DNA of 5,184 bases. Origin: an uncultured Campylobacter sp. Its GTDB lineage: Bacteria; Campylobacterota; Campylobacteria; Campylobacterales; Campylobacteraceae. The notes beneath the pieces were generated by a model. That model was not told where the DNA came from and did not search any database. It saw only the letters and a list, made by a program, of their open reading frames with translations. The stretch covers positions 1 to 5,184 of the forward strand of contig CALEHZ010000138.1 in assembly GCA_937875715.1 (NCBI GenBank), in the 5' to 3' direction. Positions 5,179-5,184 of the stretch are shown here, piece by piece; positions within the stretch are counted from its first letter, which is position 1; the number at the start of each line of letters is the position of its first letter. Made by a program: the position numbers and the translations under genes.

Positions 5179-5184
5179 AACTTT

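Overview
This AT-rich window reads as chromosomal DNA of a Campylobacter or close relative (Campylobacterota), probably not C. jejuni itself. The basis is the type of proteins (Epsilon-type MoaC, DUF493, GltA, RarA/MgsA), clean TATAAT -10 boxes without clear -35 boxes, AAGGAG ribosome sites and intergenic DNA packed with GAATTT/AAATTC words. All recognisable genes lie on the + strand.

Layout: (1) 1-210, the 3' end of a sensor histidine kinase gene, closed by a 17-bp AT-rich hairpin. (2) 342-1102, a two-gene unit: moaC (molybdenum cofactor synthesis) overlapping a DUF493 gene by 4 bp. The moaC promoter sits so close to the ATG that the mRNA is probably leaderless. (3) 1311-2593, gltA, a type II citrate synthase with all visible catalytic residues but broken near its 3' end by what looks like an 8-bp duplication; the correct C-terminus continues in another frame to 2593. 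(4) 2603-2729, a structured repeat whose second copy lies at 4997-5132. (5) 2852-3625, a mosaic open reading frame joining a flagellin-like segment, a piece resembling the haemagglutinin-type TPS domain, and a Pmp-like GGAI repeat, with its own promoter and RBS and followed by a perfect 40-nt palindrome. (6) 3782-4966, rarA/mgsA, an intact AAA+ replication-associated ATPase. (7) 4967-5184, non-coding DNA with repeat copy B and a short hairpin.

The genes are mostly independent housekeeping functions and do not form one pathway. The points most worth attention are the two-copy hairpin element placed after gltA and after rarA, with an invariant 27-nt apical core; the frameshift in gltA; and the chimeric ORF. 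No defence system, CRISPR array, tRNA, rRNA or transposase was seen. No gene-free stretch exceeds 300 bases.
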